DNA of 64,000 nt, taken from positions 62,001 through 126,000 of the forward strand of contig NZ_JNWO01000003.1 in assembly GCF_000716435.1 (NCBI RefSeq), read 5' to 3'. The position numbers and the translations under genes were made by a program. This stretch comes from Streptomyces xylophagus. GTDB taxonomy: Bacteria > Actinomycetota > Actinomycetes > Streptomycetales > Streptomycetaceae. Under the pieces are notes generated by a model. The model made no database searches and had not been told where the DNA came from. It saw only the letters and a program-made list of their open reading frames with translations. This document shows positions 17,104 through 26,054 of the stretch, piece after piece. Each line of letters starts with the position of its first letter. Within the stretch, counting starts at the first letter, position 1.

Positions 17104-17180
17104 CCGGGTGTCTTCCCCCTTCCGCCCGGCTGTGCTTGCCTGGGGAGCCGTTTTCCGGTGCCCGGGGCGGGAGTTGCCGT

Positions 17181-18092
17181 ATGCGGAAGCCGTGGATCGT
17201 GGGTGTGGTGTTGGCCGGAGTGCTGCTCGGGGCGTGCACGGACCCGTCGTCCGGGCCCGAGGCCGCGCCGCCCACCCCCTCCGTGCCGATCACCACACGA
17301 CAGCAAGCGCCGGTCTCGCCGAGCAGTACCCCGGTGAAGTCGGCGCCCAGGGTGCTGTATCTCGGGGACTCCTTGGCGATGGAGAGCCAGAACGTGCTGG
17401 GGCGGGAACTTCGCGACACGTTGGACGCGACGTACACGAGTGCCCCGTACTCGGGGACCACGCCGTGCGACTACCTGGAGGGCGCAAAGGCGGGTTCGCT
17501 GGTCCCGGACGCCGACAAGGCCGCCACGCTGGTGCGTGCACTGCACCCGGACTTCGTGGTGCTGCAGTTCTGGGGCAACGCGTGGGCCTATACGCCCTGC
17601 ATGGACGGGATCACCTACGCCGCCGACCGGGAGACGTACTTCGCGCGGTACAAGGCCGACGTCAGGAAGCTCACCGCGCAGATCGCGACCGCCGGGGGCG
17701 CGCAACGCCCCACGATCGTCTGGGTGTTGCAGGGCCCCGACCCGATGACCCCCGAGCGCGTCCGGGCCGTCAACGCGCTCTACGAGGCACAGGCCAGGGC
17801 CACGGGCGACATCGTCGCCGACGCCGGCAGGACCGTGAGTCCCGCCGGAGCCCGCTACACCTGGACGCAGTACCTGCCCTGCACCGCCTACGAACGCGCC
17901 CACCCCGACTACTGCACCCAGCCGGGCAACGGCCGCACGGCCCTGCACCTCGACAAGGACTACCTGCACTTCTGCCTGGTGCCGACGACCTCGACGCCCA
18001 GGCCGTGCCCGGTGCGCTCCCCCGGCATCCTGCGGATCGCGCGGGAGATCACTCGGGTGATCGGCGCCCAGGCCCCAGCTCCGTCTCGATGA
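17181..18092 (+). CDS. SGNH-hydrolase-like lipoprotein
   Basis: 303 residues. A lipoprotein signal peptide ends in the lipobox LLGAC (Cys19), predicting export and lipid anchoring. After a Pro/Ser/Thr-rich linker (about 22-55) comes VLYLGDSLAMES, the block I GDS motif of SGNH/GDSL hydrolases, and a later LQFWGNAW block with the conserved Gly-Asn. A C-terminal DKDYLHFCL may correspond to the catalytic Asp-His block. It resembles the SGNH domains that accompany acyltransferases. Likely role: a cell-surface esterase or acyl-transfer protein on an unknown substrate. Its 3' end overlaps the convergent TetR gene by 44 bp. Confidence 0.75.
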   Translation: MRKPWIVGVVLAGVLLGACTDPSSGPEAAPPTPSVPITTRQQAPVSPSSTPVKSAPRVLYLGDSLAMESQNVLGRELRDTLDATYTSAPYSGTTPCDYLEGAKAGSLVPDADKAATLVRALHPDFVVLQFWGNAWAYTPCMDGITYAADRETYFARYKADVRKLTAQIATAGGAQRPTIVWVLQGPDPMTPERVRAVNALYEAQARATGDIVADAGRTVSPAGARYTWTQYLPCTAYERAHPDYCTQPGNGRTALHLDKDYLHFCLVPTTSTPRPCPVRSPGILRIAREITRVIGAQAPAPSR

Positions 18093-18723
18093 GCCGGTTG
18101 AGGTGCCGGCGGGCGTCCTGGGTGCTCAACGGAGGTGCCTGGCGCAGCCGTTGCAGGGCGAGGCCGTCGGCGAGGGCGGCGAAGCGGACCGTGAAGCCGT
18201 CGAGGTCGTCGGAGGCGAACTCCCCGTCGGTGACGCCCCGTTGGGCCAGCGAGCGGATCTGCCGGTGCCAGGTCTCGTACCGTCGGGCCTGTCCGCCGCT
18301 GAAGGCCGCGTCCGTGCCCTGCTCACCGGCGTTCCAGTAGTCGAACCACATCCGCCAGTGCCGGTCGGTGTCCTCGGTGAACAGCGCGTCGACGAGCAGC
18401 CGCAGCGCCTCCGCCCCGCTCGTCGCCTGCTCGGCGGCCTCGCTCAACTCGGCGTAGTAGCGCTCGATGTGCAGGACCATCGCCTCGGAGAGGATCTCCT
18501 GCACGCTGCCGAAGTGGTACGTGACGGTGCCGACGGAGACCCCGGCGGCGGCTGCCACGTCCCGCACGCCGACCGAGGCGTAGCCGCGTTCCGCTATCAA
18601 CGGGACGGCCGCCTCGACGATGAGCCGGCGGCGCACCTCGGTGGGCTGCCGGGTGCGGTCGGCGGCGGCGACCGCACGGCGCGGGGACTTGGCGGCCGGC
18701 TGGGGCTGCTTGGCGGCCGTCAT
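18049..18723 (-). CDS. TetR family transcriptional regulator of the peptide-import operon
   Basis: 224 residues. After an Ala/Lys-rich leader the HTH runs about residues 30-75 (RRRLIVEAAVPLIAERGYASVGVRDVAAAAGVSVGTVTYHFGS), with a C-terminal domain of the TetR_C_6-like type. The ATG at 18721-18723 overlaps the TGA of the CocE gene (ATGA), so it is the last gene of a six-gene operon with an ABC importer and hydrolase. The tandem TTCGTTCA repeats ahead of the first gene of that operon (25889-25921) are its most plausible binding site. Confidence 0.9.
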   Translation of the reverse strand: MTAAKQPQPAAKSPRRAVAAADRTRQPTEVRRRLIVEAAVPLIAERGYASVGVRDVAAAAGVSVGTVTYHFGSVQEILSEAMVLHIERYYAELSEAAEQATSGAEALRLLVDALFTEDTDRHWRMWFDYWNAGEQGTDAAFSGGQARRYETWHRQIRSLAQRGVTDGEFASDDLDGFTVRFAALADGLALQRLRQAPPLSTQDARRHLNRLIETELGPGRRSPE

Positions 18724-20726
18724 CCCGACGTCCTCGGGGTGGTGCGGTGCCATGCGCGCTTGGCCACTGTCTCTCCGTTCGCCCGTGCTTCGACGCGACT
18801 GTCCATGACGAAGTCCGCGGCCGTGGCGCGCAGCTCCGTCCGCGCCATGATCTCAGCGTCGTAGTCGTCCCCGCGCCGCAACCGGATGCGCCACTCCGAC
18901 ACGGCGTGCGCGGACAGCGGGTCGTCGCCGCGGATGCGGTACGTCTCACGCGCGCTCTCCTCGTAGCGCAGCCCGTCCGGATACGTCCGCGATCCCCCGT
19001 AGTTGGGGTCGACCTCCAGTGTCCACTCCCCCTTGGCGACATCGTGCGTGACCAGCCGCTCGGGGGTGGGCTCGGCGGGCCGGTCGTAGGTCACGTCGAG
19101 CGGGGGCGCCTGTTCGGGCTCCTCGAAGGTGATCGTCGGTTCCTCCCCGGCTTCCCGCACGGGCAGTTGTACGGCGCTCTCAGCCGGTACGACACGCAAC
19201 TCGCCGCGCTCGCCGTGCGGCCAGACCCACGGCCAGTACGTGTCGGAGACGGCGAGCCGGATGCGGTGGCCGGGCGGGACGGCGTAGCCGATGCCGGTCA
19301 GCTCGAACTCGACGTCCTCGTACGTCCCCGGTGTCCACTCGACGGCCCGGTCACGGCCTTGCCGGCTCAGCAGGTTGAGCACTCCCCGGGTAACGAGCGT
19401 GGACGAGCCGTCCGGGGCCACGTCGCACAGCCGGGCGACGACATGGGCGCGCGGGGTGGCGCTGTCGAGGCGGAGCCGGACACGCGGTCGGCCGAGGATC
19501 TCGACGCGTGCGGTGAGCGGTTCGGAGTCGAAGCAGACCGAACGGCCGTCCTCCTCGCGCTGGTCCGGCGGCAGGTCGCTCGCGTTGCCGAAGGGGAAGA
19601 ACCGGCCGGCGTCGAGACCGGTGTGCTGCGGAGAGCGCACGAGGACGGGGGCAGCGCTTGTACCGAGTGGACGCGAATCCCAACTGATCTTAGGGCTCGG
19701 CCACTTGGAGTCCCCCACCCAACGGCCGGGCAGCACCTCGTACGACGTCGCCGGCGGGACCGGGTCGGTGATCCAGGACCGAAGCAGGGGCTCCTCCATG
19801 GCCCCCGTGTCAATGCCCTTGAGATGCTGGTCCCACCAGCGCAGGGTCTCCTGGAGAAAGCCGATCGCGGGGCCGGGCGGCAGACCGCGGTCGGGGTACT
19901 GGTGCGACCAGGGGCCGACGATGCCCCGGACGCGGTCCTCGGGCAGGTGCTCGACGAGCCGCAGCACCGCATCCCGGTACGGGTCGTTCCAGCCGCCGAC
20001 CGCGAGGACGGCCGCGTCGATCGCGGTGTAGTCCTCGCAGACGCTGCCGTGCTTCCAGTAGTCGTCGCGCTGTTGGTGGTCGAGCCAGGTGTGCAGGAAG
20101 GGTTCGAGGGCGTCGAGGCGCTCGCGCCACATCGGCACCCAGCGGTCCGCGCCGACGCTCGCCGGGTCCGGCGGCCGGGAGGCGAAGGCCAGCATGGTGC
20201 CGGCCCAGGCCAGCATGTCGATGCCGAGGACGGCGCCGCCCGTGTAGTGGACGTCGTTGTCGTACCGGTCGTCGGTCGAGCAGACGGTGACGATCGCCTT
20301 GAGCGGTTCGGGGGCGAGGGCGGCGATCTGGAGGGCGTTGAAGCCACCCCAGGAGATGCCGAACATGCCCACCTTGCCGGTGCACCAGGCTTGTGCGGCA
20401 AGCCAGTTGACGACGTCGACGCCGTCCGCGAGTTCCTGCGCGTCGTACTCGTCGCCGGGCAGGCCCTCGCTGTCGCCGTGGCCGCGGATGTCGACGCGGA
20501 CGGAGGCGTAGCCGTGTCCGGCGTACCAGGGGTGGCGCTGGGCGTCGCGGGGTGCCGTCCAGTCGCTCTTGCGGTACGGGAGGTATTCGAGCAGTGCGGG
20601 TACGGGGTCCGGCTCGGCGTCGACCGGCCGCCAGATACGGGCGTGCAACCGGGTCCTTCCGTCCCGGGTGGGGATCCAGACGTCCTCGCGGACGACCTGG
20701 CGGTCGAACTGTTCGCGGTACTTCAC
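18720..20726 (-). CDS. CocE/NonD family hydrolase (X-Pro dipeptidyl-peptidase S15-like)
   Basis: 668 residues, the usual length of the CocE/PepX group. The alpha/beta-hydrolase core holds the nucleophile motif G-I-S125-W-G-G and an early YRKSD oxyanion-type segment. The C-terminal part is the jelly-roll domain of this family (RVEILGRPRVRLRLDS; PPGHRIRLAVSDTYWPW). Members cleave Xaa-Pro peptides, cocaine esters or beta-lactam ester/amide side chains. The enzyme is cytosolic; GTG start, overlapping the ATPase stop by four bases. Placed after a peptide-type importer, it probably hydrolyses the imported compound. Confidence 0.92.
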   Translation of the reverse strand: MKYREQFDRQVVREDVWIPTRDGRTRLHARIWRPVDAEPDPVPALLEYLPYRKSDWTAPRDAQRHPWYAGHGYASVRVDIRGHGDSEGLPGDEYDAQELADGVDVVNWLAAQAWCTGKVGMFGISWGGFNALQIAALAPEPLKAIVTVCSTDDRYDNDVHYTGGAVLGIDMLAWAGTMLAFASRPPDPASVGADRWVPMWRERLDALEPFLHTWLDHQQRDDYWKHGSVCEDYTAIDAAVLAVGGWNDPYRDAVLRLVEHLPEDRVRGIVGPWSHQYPDRGLPPGPAIGFLQETLRWWDQHLKGIDTGAMEEPLLRSWITDPVPPATSYEVLPGRWVGDSKWPSPKISWDSRPLGTSAAPVLVRSPQHTGLDAGRFFPFGNASDLPPDQREEDGRSVCFDSEPLTARVEILGRPRVRLRLDSATPRAHVVARLCDVAPDGSSTLVTRGVLNLLSRQGRDRAVEWTPGTYEDVEFELTGIGYAVPPGHRIRLAVSDTYWPWVWPHGERGELRVVPAESAVQLPVREAGEEPTITFEEPEQAPPLDVTYDRPAEPTPERLVTHDVAKGEWTLEVDPNYGGSRTYPDGLRYEESARETYRIRGDDPLSAHAVSEWRIRLRRGDDYDAEIMARTELRATAADFVMDSRVEARANGETVAKRAWHRTTPRTSG

Positions 20727-22453
20727 AGAATTCCTTCCGCCACGGGGGCGTTGAGGGGGCGCCAGCGTCGGACGCGGTGGCCGTCGTCGCCGTGGTCGGT
20801 CCAGATGTCGTCCCCGTCCGCCCCGTCGGCCCAGTCGGCGGTGTCGTCGACGTAGGGCAGCGCGTCGGGGTCGGGTTCGAGGGCGGCGGCCATGAGCTGG
20901 CGGGTGTAGGGGTGTTGGGGGTCGGCGAAGACGGTCTCCGTCGGGCCCTCTTCGACGACAACTCCGTGGCGCAGTACGACGACCCGGTCCGCGATGCCTC
21001 GCACGACGGCCAGGTCATGGCTGATGAACAGGCAGGCCAGGTCGCGCTCGCGCCGCAGGTCGTCGAGGAGCCGCAGGACGTCGGCCTGGACGGAGACGTC
21101 CAGGGCGGTGGTGATCTCGTCGGCGATGAGGACGTCCGGTTCGCCCGCCAACGCGCGTGCGATGCCGATGCGTTGGCGCTGACCGCCGGAGAGCTGTGCG
21201 GGCAGGCGGTCGGCGAGGGCCGGGTCGAGCCGTACGTCGGTGATGAGCTGTCGGGCCCGCTCGGCCGCCTCCGTGCGGTCGGTCACCGTGCCGAAGAAGC
21301 GCAGCGGGTGACGGACCGCGTCGCCCACGGAGCGGCGGGGGTTGAGCGAGGTGTCCGCGTTCTGGAAGACGAGCTGCACCCGGCGCCGCAGGGACAGCGG
21401 CCGTTGCTGTGCGGGCGGTGCCAGGTCGCCGTCCGCGTGGCGCATCGTGCCGCCGGACGGGGTGCGCAGTCCAGCCAGGGACCACGCGAGGGTGGACTTG
21501 CCGCTGCCCGACTCGCCGACGAGGGCGAGGACTTCGCCGCGCCGGACGTCGAAGGAGACGCCGTGCACGGCACGGGTCTTGCCGTAGTCGATGGTGACGT
21601 CCTGCGCGGAGACGGCGACAGGAGCGTCGTCGGGTATCTCGGCCCTGGGCCTGACCTCCCGCTCCCCCGCCTCGCCGACGACCGCGAGCCCGGCGTCGTC
21701 GAGGCGCGGCACGCTCGCCAACAGGCGCTTGGTGTACGGGTCCTGGGGCTGGGCGAACAGCTGCCTGGTGGGCGCCGATTCCACCACCCGGCCCGATCGC
21801 AGGACGGTCACCTCGTCGGCCATGTGGGCGACGACTCCGAGGTCGTGGCTCACCAGCACAGCGGCGAGGCCGAGTTCGTCGCGCAGGGCGGCGATCAGGT
21901 CGAGGACACTGCGCTGGGTGACGACGTCCAGACCGGTGGTCGGCTCGTCGAGGACCAGGACCTTGGGGCGGGCCGCGATGGCCATGGCGATGGCGACGCG
22001 CTGCTGCTGGCCGCCGGAGAGTTCGTGCGGGTAGCGGCGGGCCAGCTCGGTGGGGTGCGGCAGCCGGACCTGTTCCAGCAGGTCCACGACCGGTACGTCA
22101 CCGCCCGCCTCCGCGATCTGTCGGCCGATGCGCATGGAGGGGGTGAGGGCGTGGCCGGCGTTCTGGCCGACCATCGCGACCGTTCCGCCGCGCAGTCGCC
22201 GCAACTCCCGTGCGGGCAGGGCGAAGACGTCGGCACCGGCCACCTCGACCGAGCCCCCGGTGATCCGCGAGCCGTGTCGCAGATGGCCGAGGAGGGTCGC
22301 GGCGATGGTCGACTTGCCGCTTCCGGACTCGCCGACGAGCGCGTGCGTCTGCCCCTCGGCGACGTCCAGCGACACCTCGTGCACTACGGGCACGTCACGG
22401 CCGCCCGAACGGTAGGCCACGGACAGGGAGTTGACGGAAATGATCGAGGCCAT
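20723..22453 (-). CDS. Dipeptide/oligopeptide ABC transporter, fused dual ATPase
   Basis: 576 residues, two complete ABC ATPases in one chain (DppD-DppF type). Half 1 has Walker A GESGSGKST near residue 40, signature LSGGQQQR and Walker B VLVLDEP. Half 2, from about 290, has GESGSGKST, LSGGQRQR and VLIADE. Each half also carries the QDPYTKRLL / QHPYTRQLM tail typical of oligopeptide ATPases. It powers uptake through the two permeases encoded upstream. The ATG overlaps the permease stop by one base and its stop overlaps the CocE start. The C-terminal ~40 residues are acidic and unusual. Confidence 0.94.
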   Translation of the reverse strand: MASIISVNSLSVAYRSGGRDVPVVHEVSLDVAEGQTHALVGESGSGKSTIAATLLGHLRHGSRITGGSVEVAGADVFALPARELRRLRGGTVAMVGQNAGHALTPSMRIGRQIAEAGGDVPVVDLLEQVRLPHPTELARRYPHELSGGQQQRVAIAMAIAARPKVLVLDEPTTGLDVVTQRSVLDLIAALRDELGLAAVLVSHDLGVVAHMADEVTVLRSGRVVESAPTRQLFAQPQDPYTKRLLASVPRLDDAGLAVVGEAGEREVRPRAEIPDDAPVAVSAQDVTIDYGKTRAVHGVSFDVRRGEVLALVGESGSGKSTLAWSLAGLRTPSGGTMRHADGDLAPPAQQRPLSLRRRVQLVFQNADTSLNPRRSVGDAVRHPLRFFGTVTDRTEAAERARQLITDVRLDPALADRLPAQLSGGQRQRIGIARALAGEPDVLIADEITTALDVSVQADVLRLLDDLRRERDLACLFISHDLAVVRGIADRVVVLRHGVVVEEGPTETVFADPQHPYTRQLMAAALEPDPDALPYVDDTADWADGADGDDIWTDHGDDGHRVRRWRPLNAPVAEGIL

Positions 22454-23331
22454 CAGGAGCCCTCCCTGATCCGGTCGACGCCCCACGCCTTGGACAGGCC
22501 GTCGGCCGCGAGGTTGAGCCCGACCACGAGGGTGGCCAGCGCGATGATGGGGGCGAGGCTCGCCATCGGGACGACGGTGATGGCGGTGCGGTTCTCCGCG
22601 ACCATCAGGCCCCAGTCGGGAGTCGGCGGGTCGGCGCCGAAGCCGAGGAAGGACAGCGAGGAGATCAGCAGGACGACCCAGGAGGCCCGCATCGCGAACT
22701 CCACGCACACCACGTCCGTGATGTTCGGCAGGATCTCCCGGCGCAGGATCGACCAGGTGCTCTCGCCTCGGGCGCGGGCCGCGGTCACGTAGTCGGCGGG
22801 GACGACCGCGAGGGCGGCGCCGCGTACGACGCGGACGACCTGCGGGACGTAGGTGACCGCGACGGCGAGGACGATGACCGCCGGGCCGGTGCCGAGGGCG
22901 GTCACGACGACGAGGAGTGCCAGGACCGAGGGGATGGACAGGATCGCGTCCAGGACCCGGCCCAGGACGTCGTCGAACCAGCCGCCGCGCAGTGCGGCGG
23001 CGCAGCCGATGACCGTGCCGAGTGCGACGGTCAGCAGGGTGGCGGTGACGGAGATTCCGAGGGCGTACCGGCCGCCGTAGAGGACGCGGGCGAGGACGTC
23101 GCGGCCGTACTGGTCGGTTCCGGCCCAGTGCGACCAACTCGGGCCGAGGAGCGCGTGGCCGGCATCGTTGGCGATGGGGTCGTAAGAGGTGAGGAGGGGT
23201 GCCAGCAACGCGATCAGGACGTGTACGGCGACGATCGAGAGGCCGATGAGCGCGGTGCGGGACGTGCTCAGGGTGCGCCAGGCGCGGGTACCGCGCACAG
23301 CCATGGTCGGGACGGTGTCGAGCGTGGTCAT
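22453..23331 (-). CDS. ABC transporter permease (DppC-like)
   Basis: 292 residues, about six transmembrane segments. An N-terminal helix comes first (TALIGLSIVAVHVLIALLAPLL), then the DppC signature GTDQYGRDVLARVLYGGRYALG. The permease EAA loop is AARARGESTWSILRREILPN. It forms the inner-membrane channel with the DppB-like protein encoded just upstream. The ATG at 23329-23331 overlaps the stop of that gene (ATGA). Confidence 0.93.
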   Translation of the reverse strand: MTTLDTVPTMAVRGTRAWRTLSTSRTALIGLSIVAVHVLIALLAPLLTSYDPIANDAGHALLGPSWSHWAGTDQYGRDVLARVLYGGRYALGISVTATLLTVALGTVIGCAAALRGGWFDDVLGRVLDAILSIPSVLALLVVVTALGTGPAVIVLAVAVTYVPQVVRVVRGAALAVVPADYVTAARARGESTWSILRREILPNITDVVCVEFAMRASWVVLLISSLSFLGFGADPPTPDWGLMVAENRTAITVVPMASLAPIIALATLVVGLNLAADGLSKAWGVDRIREGS

Positions 23332-24284
23332 CGGGTCCTCCCTCGGGTGCGGAGCCTGGGATTGAGGGCCATGGTGGCGAGGTCGGCGGCGAGGTTGCAG
23401 ACGACGTAGACGACCGCGCTGATGAGGGCGATGGCCTGGATGGTGGGCAGGTCGCGGTTCTGCACCGAGGAGAGCATCAGCTTGCCGATGCCCGGGTAGT
23501 TGAAGACGTTCTCGACGACCGCGACCCCGCCTACCAGCCAGGCGACGTTGAGCGCGATCACGTGCAGGGTGGGCAGCAGGGCGCTCGGCAGGGCGTGCCG
23601 GGTGACGACCCGCCAGGTGGAGAGGCCCTTGAGGCGGGCGGTGGTGACGTACTCGGTGGCCATCACGTCGATGACCGAGGTGCGGGCTATGCGGACGATG
23701 TACGCGGCCATCACCACGGCGAGCGCGAGGGCCGGAAGCCATACGGCGGGCAGGAGTTGACCGACGGTGGCGTCGGGGCCGTAGAGCACGACCGCCGGGA
23801 ACCACGGGAGGGCGACCGAGAAGCACAGGACGAGGACGGTGGCCACGACGAACTCGGGGACGCTCATGCCGACGAGGCTGACCGTGGAGATGACGTGGTC
23901 GGGCCAGCGGTCGCGGTACAGGCCCGCGAGGATGCCGAGGACGATCGAGCCGGTGACCGCGAAGAGGACCGTGACGAGCGCGATCAGCGCCGAGTTGGCG
24001 AGATACATGCTGACCTCGCCGCCAACTGCCTTGCCGGAGACGAGGGAGGTGCCGAAGTCGCCGTGGAGGGCTCCTCCCACCCAGTCGAAGTACCGCTCCC
24101 AGGCCGGCTTGTCGAGCTTCAGTTTCTCGCGCAGGGCGGCCACCGCGTCCGGGGTCGCGTCCTTGCCGAGGATCTGGGTGGCGACGTCGCCGGGCAGGGC
24201 CTGTACGGCGAGGAAGACGAGGATGGAGGAGAGGAAGAGGGTGCCAACTGCGGCCGCGATACGGCGGGTTATGAAGGAGAGCAT
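23328..24284 (-). CDS. ABC transporter permease (DppB-like)
   Basis: 318 residues with about six transmembrane segments. The N-terminal MLSFITRRIAAAVGTLFLSS is the standard DppB/OppB opening, with a large extracytoplasmic loop (residues 30-100, including DFGTSLVSG). The EAA loop is TARLKGLSTWRVVTRHALP. It pairs with the DppC-like permease. The start lies two bases beyond the stop of the substrate-binding protein gene, so the genes are tightly coupled. Confidence 0.93.
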   Translation of the reverse strand: MLSFITRRIAAAVGTLFLSSILVFLAVQALPGDVATQILGKDATPDAVAALREKLKLDKPAWERYFDWVGGALHGDFGTSLVSGKAVGGEVSMYLANSALIALVTVLFAVTGSIVLGILAGLYRDRWPDHVISTVSLVGMSVPEFVVATVLVLCFSVALPWFPAVVLYGPDATVGQLLPAVWLPALALAVVMAAYIVRIARTSVIDVMATEYVTTARLKGLSTWRVVTRHALPSALLPTLHVIALNVAWLVGGVAVVENVFNYPGIGKLMLSSVQNRDLPTIQAIALISAVVYVVCNLAADLATMALNPRLRTRGRTR

Positions 24285-24286
24285 GG

Positions 24287-25870
24287 TCAGGCTCCCTTCA
24301 GGCCGATGTTGAGATAGTCGAACTCGAAGCCGTGCTCGGCGTATCCGCGCACCTTGCGGGAGATGCCGACGAGCCGGTCGGCGAACATCGGGGTCATCGC
24401 CCCGCCTCTCTCGATCACCAACGTCTGCGCCTCGCCGTACAGTTCGCGCCGTTTGGTCTCGTCGATCTCGGCGCGCGCCCGGTCGAGCACCGCGTCGAAT
24501 TCCTTGTCGGACCAGGCGGTCTCGTTGTAGGAGGAGCCGCTGCGGAAGATCTGGGTGAAGAGCTGGTCGACGGGCCGGCCCGTGAACCAGTAGGTGGCCA
24601 TCAGCGGCTTCTTCATCCAGATCTGGGTGTAGTAGGAGTCCGCGGAGGCCGTCTTGACCTTGATGCGGATACCGGCCCGCTTCGCCGAGTCCTGGTAGGC
24701 GAGCGCCATCGGCGTGAACAGCGGGTCGTAGGAGGAGGTGTAGAGGTCCATCGCCAGGCCCTCGTGGCCGGCCTGCTTCAGCAGGTACTTCGCCTTCTCC
24801 GGGTCGTGCTTCGGGTGCGCGGAGATGTACGCGGGGTCGCTCGGCGGTACGGGGTTGTCCCAGCCGGGGGTGCCCGCGCCCTGGAGGGCGACCTGCACGA
24901 CGTGCTCGGGGTCGTAGGCGAGCTTCATCGCCTGGCGGACGCGGACGTCGGTGAAGGGCTTCTCGGTGGTGAGCATCGGGAGCACGTACCACTGGGCGTT
25001 CTTCACGCGGGCGATGGTCGCGCGGTCCGAGGCGGCGACCACACGGGCCGTCGCGAAGTCGAGGTTGGTCTGCGAGAGCAGGTCAACTTGGCCTGCCAGC
25101 AGGGCATTTGAGCGGGCCGACATGTCGGCGACCGAGTAGAAGGCAATCGCGTCGAGGACGGGGCGGCCCGCGAAGTGGTCCTTGTACGCGGTGACACGGC
25201 CGGGGCCCGCCGGGGCGAACGACTCAAGCTTGAAGGGGCCGGTGCCGATGCCGGTGCGGCCGATGGACTTCGCGCTGCCGTCGGGGATGACGTAGCAGTT
25301 GTAGTGCGTCAGCAGGCTGGGAAACTCGGCGTTCGGGCTCTTCAGCGGGACTACGAGGGTGTGGGCGTCCGGGGTGCCCAGCTTCTCGGGGTCGATCAGC
25401 GGGGCGAGTACCGCGGCCTGCGGGGACGCCGTCGTCTTGTCAAGGATATGACGCAGGGTGTAGGCGGCGTCGGCGGAGGTGAAGGCGCGGCCGTTGTGGA
25501 AGGCGACGCCCTTGCGGAGACGGAAGGTCCAGGTGCGGGCCTTGGCGTCGGTCTCCCAGGACTCGGCGAGGTCGGGGGCGAGCTCGCCGTTCGCTGCGAC
25601 GCGGACGAGCCGGTTGTAGAGGGCGCCCAGGTACTCGTACGCGGACAGCGAGCTGGCCGGGTCGAGGGTCTCGGCGTCGGAGGCGGGCGGCCGGGCGATG
25701 CGCAGGGTGCCGCCGCGGTCGGGGGCGCCCTTCGCGGCCGCGGCCGGCAGGACGGGGGCGGCCGAGGCCCCGGTACAGCCGGTCAGCAGCCAGGACCCGC
25801 CGAGCGCGGCGGCCGAGGCGACGCCCGCGGCGAGCACCGACCGGCGGCCCGGGTGGTGGATGTCGGACAT
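24287..25870 (-). CDS. ABC transporter substrate-binding lipoprotein (SBP family 5)
   Basis: 527 residues. The signal peptide combines a twin-arginine-like start (GRRSVLAAG) with a lipobox LLTGC, so export may be by Tat with lipid anchoring. The mature protein is a family 5 (DppA/OppA) binding protein: LDPASSLSAYEYLGALYNRLVR, the ESWETDAKARTWTFRLRKGVAFHNG signature, and GTGPFKLESF. It captures a peptide-like or amine solute outside the membrane and delivers it to the two permeases. It is the first gene of the six-gene operon, downstream of tandem repeats that look like an operator. Confidence 0.93.
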   Translation of the reverse strand: MSDIHHPGRRSVLAAGVASAAALGGSWLLTGCTGASAAPVLPAAAAKGAPDRGGTLRIARPPASDAETLDPASSLSAYEYLGALYNRLVRVAANGELAPDLAESWETDAKARTWTFRLRKGVAFHNGRAFTSADAAYTLRHILDKTTASPQAAVLAPLIDPEKLGTPDAHTLVVPLKSPNAEFPSLLTHYNCYVIPDGSAKSIGRTGIGTGPFKLESFAPAGPGRVTAYKDHFAGRPVLDAIAFYSVADMSARSNALLAGQVDLLSQTNLDFATARVVAASDRATIARVKNAQWYVLPMLTTEKPFTDVRVRQAMKLAYDPEHVVQVALQGAGTPGWDNPVPPSDPAYISAHPKHDPEKAKYLLKQAGHEGLAMDLYTSSYDPLFTPMALAYQDSAKRAGIRIKVKTASADSYYTQIWMKKPLMATYWFTGRPVDQLFTQIFRSGSSYNETAWSDKEFDAVLDRARAEIDETKRRELYGEAQTLVIERGGAMTPMFADRLVGISRKVRGYAEHGFEFDYLNIGLKGA

Positions 25871-25888
25871 GTACCGACCGTCCTTGTC

Positions 25889-25921
25889 GCTATTCGTTCA
25901 GCTATTCGTTCAGCGGAACGA
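25889..25921 (-). promoter_or_regulatory. Tandem 12-bp repeats and palindrome upstream of import operon
   Basis: GCTATTCGTTCA occurs twice in direct contact (25889-25900, 25901-25912). The second copy also forms the palindrome TCGTTC-AGCG-GAACGA (25906-25921), and a further GTGAACGATAAC follows. It lies 18-50 bp upstream of the binding-protein start. It is the likely operator of the TetR encoded at the end of the operon, by position only. Confidence 0.6.
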
Positions 25922-26054
25922 TTGAGTGAAGTGCGTGAACGATAACGAGGGGATGGTTTCCCGCCAACCCTTTGGAGGCGGAAATTAACGTCCGAAACGC
26001 ACTGGTTACCGGGAGGCGTCGCGCAGGGGTTGTCGGTATGGCCCGTGCGGTCGC

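Noticed and set aside
18747..20855. Plus-strand open frame of 702 codons opposite the CocE gene
   Set aside because: Antisense to a well-supported S15-type hydrolase; low-complexity Val/Gly/Arg composition.
20552..22792. Plus-strand open frame of 746 codons opposite the dual ATPase
   Set aside because: Antisense shadow of a gene with two full sets of ABC motifs; no ribosome site or family resemblance.
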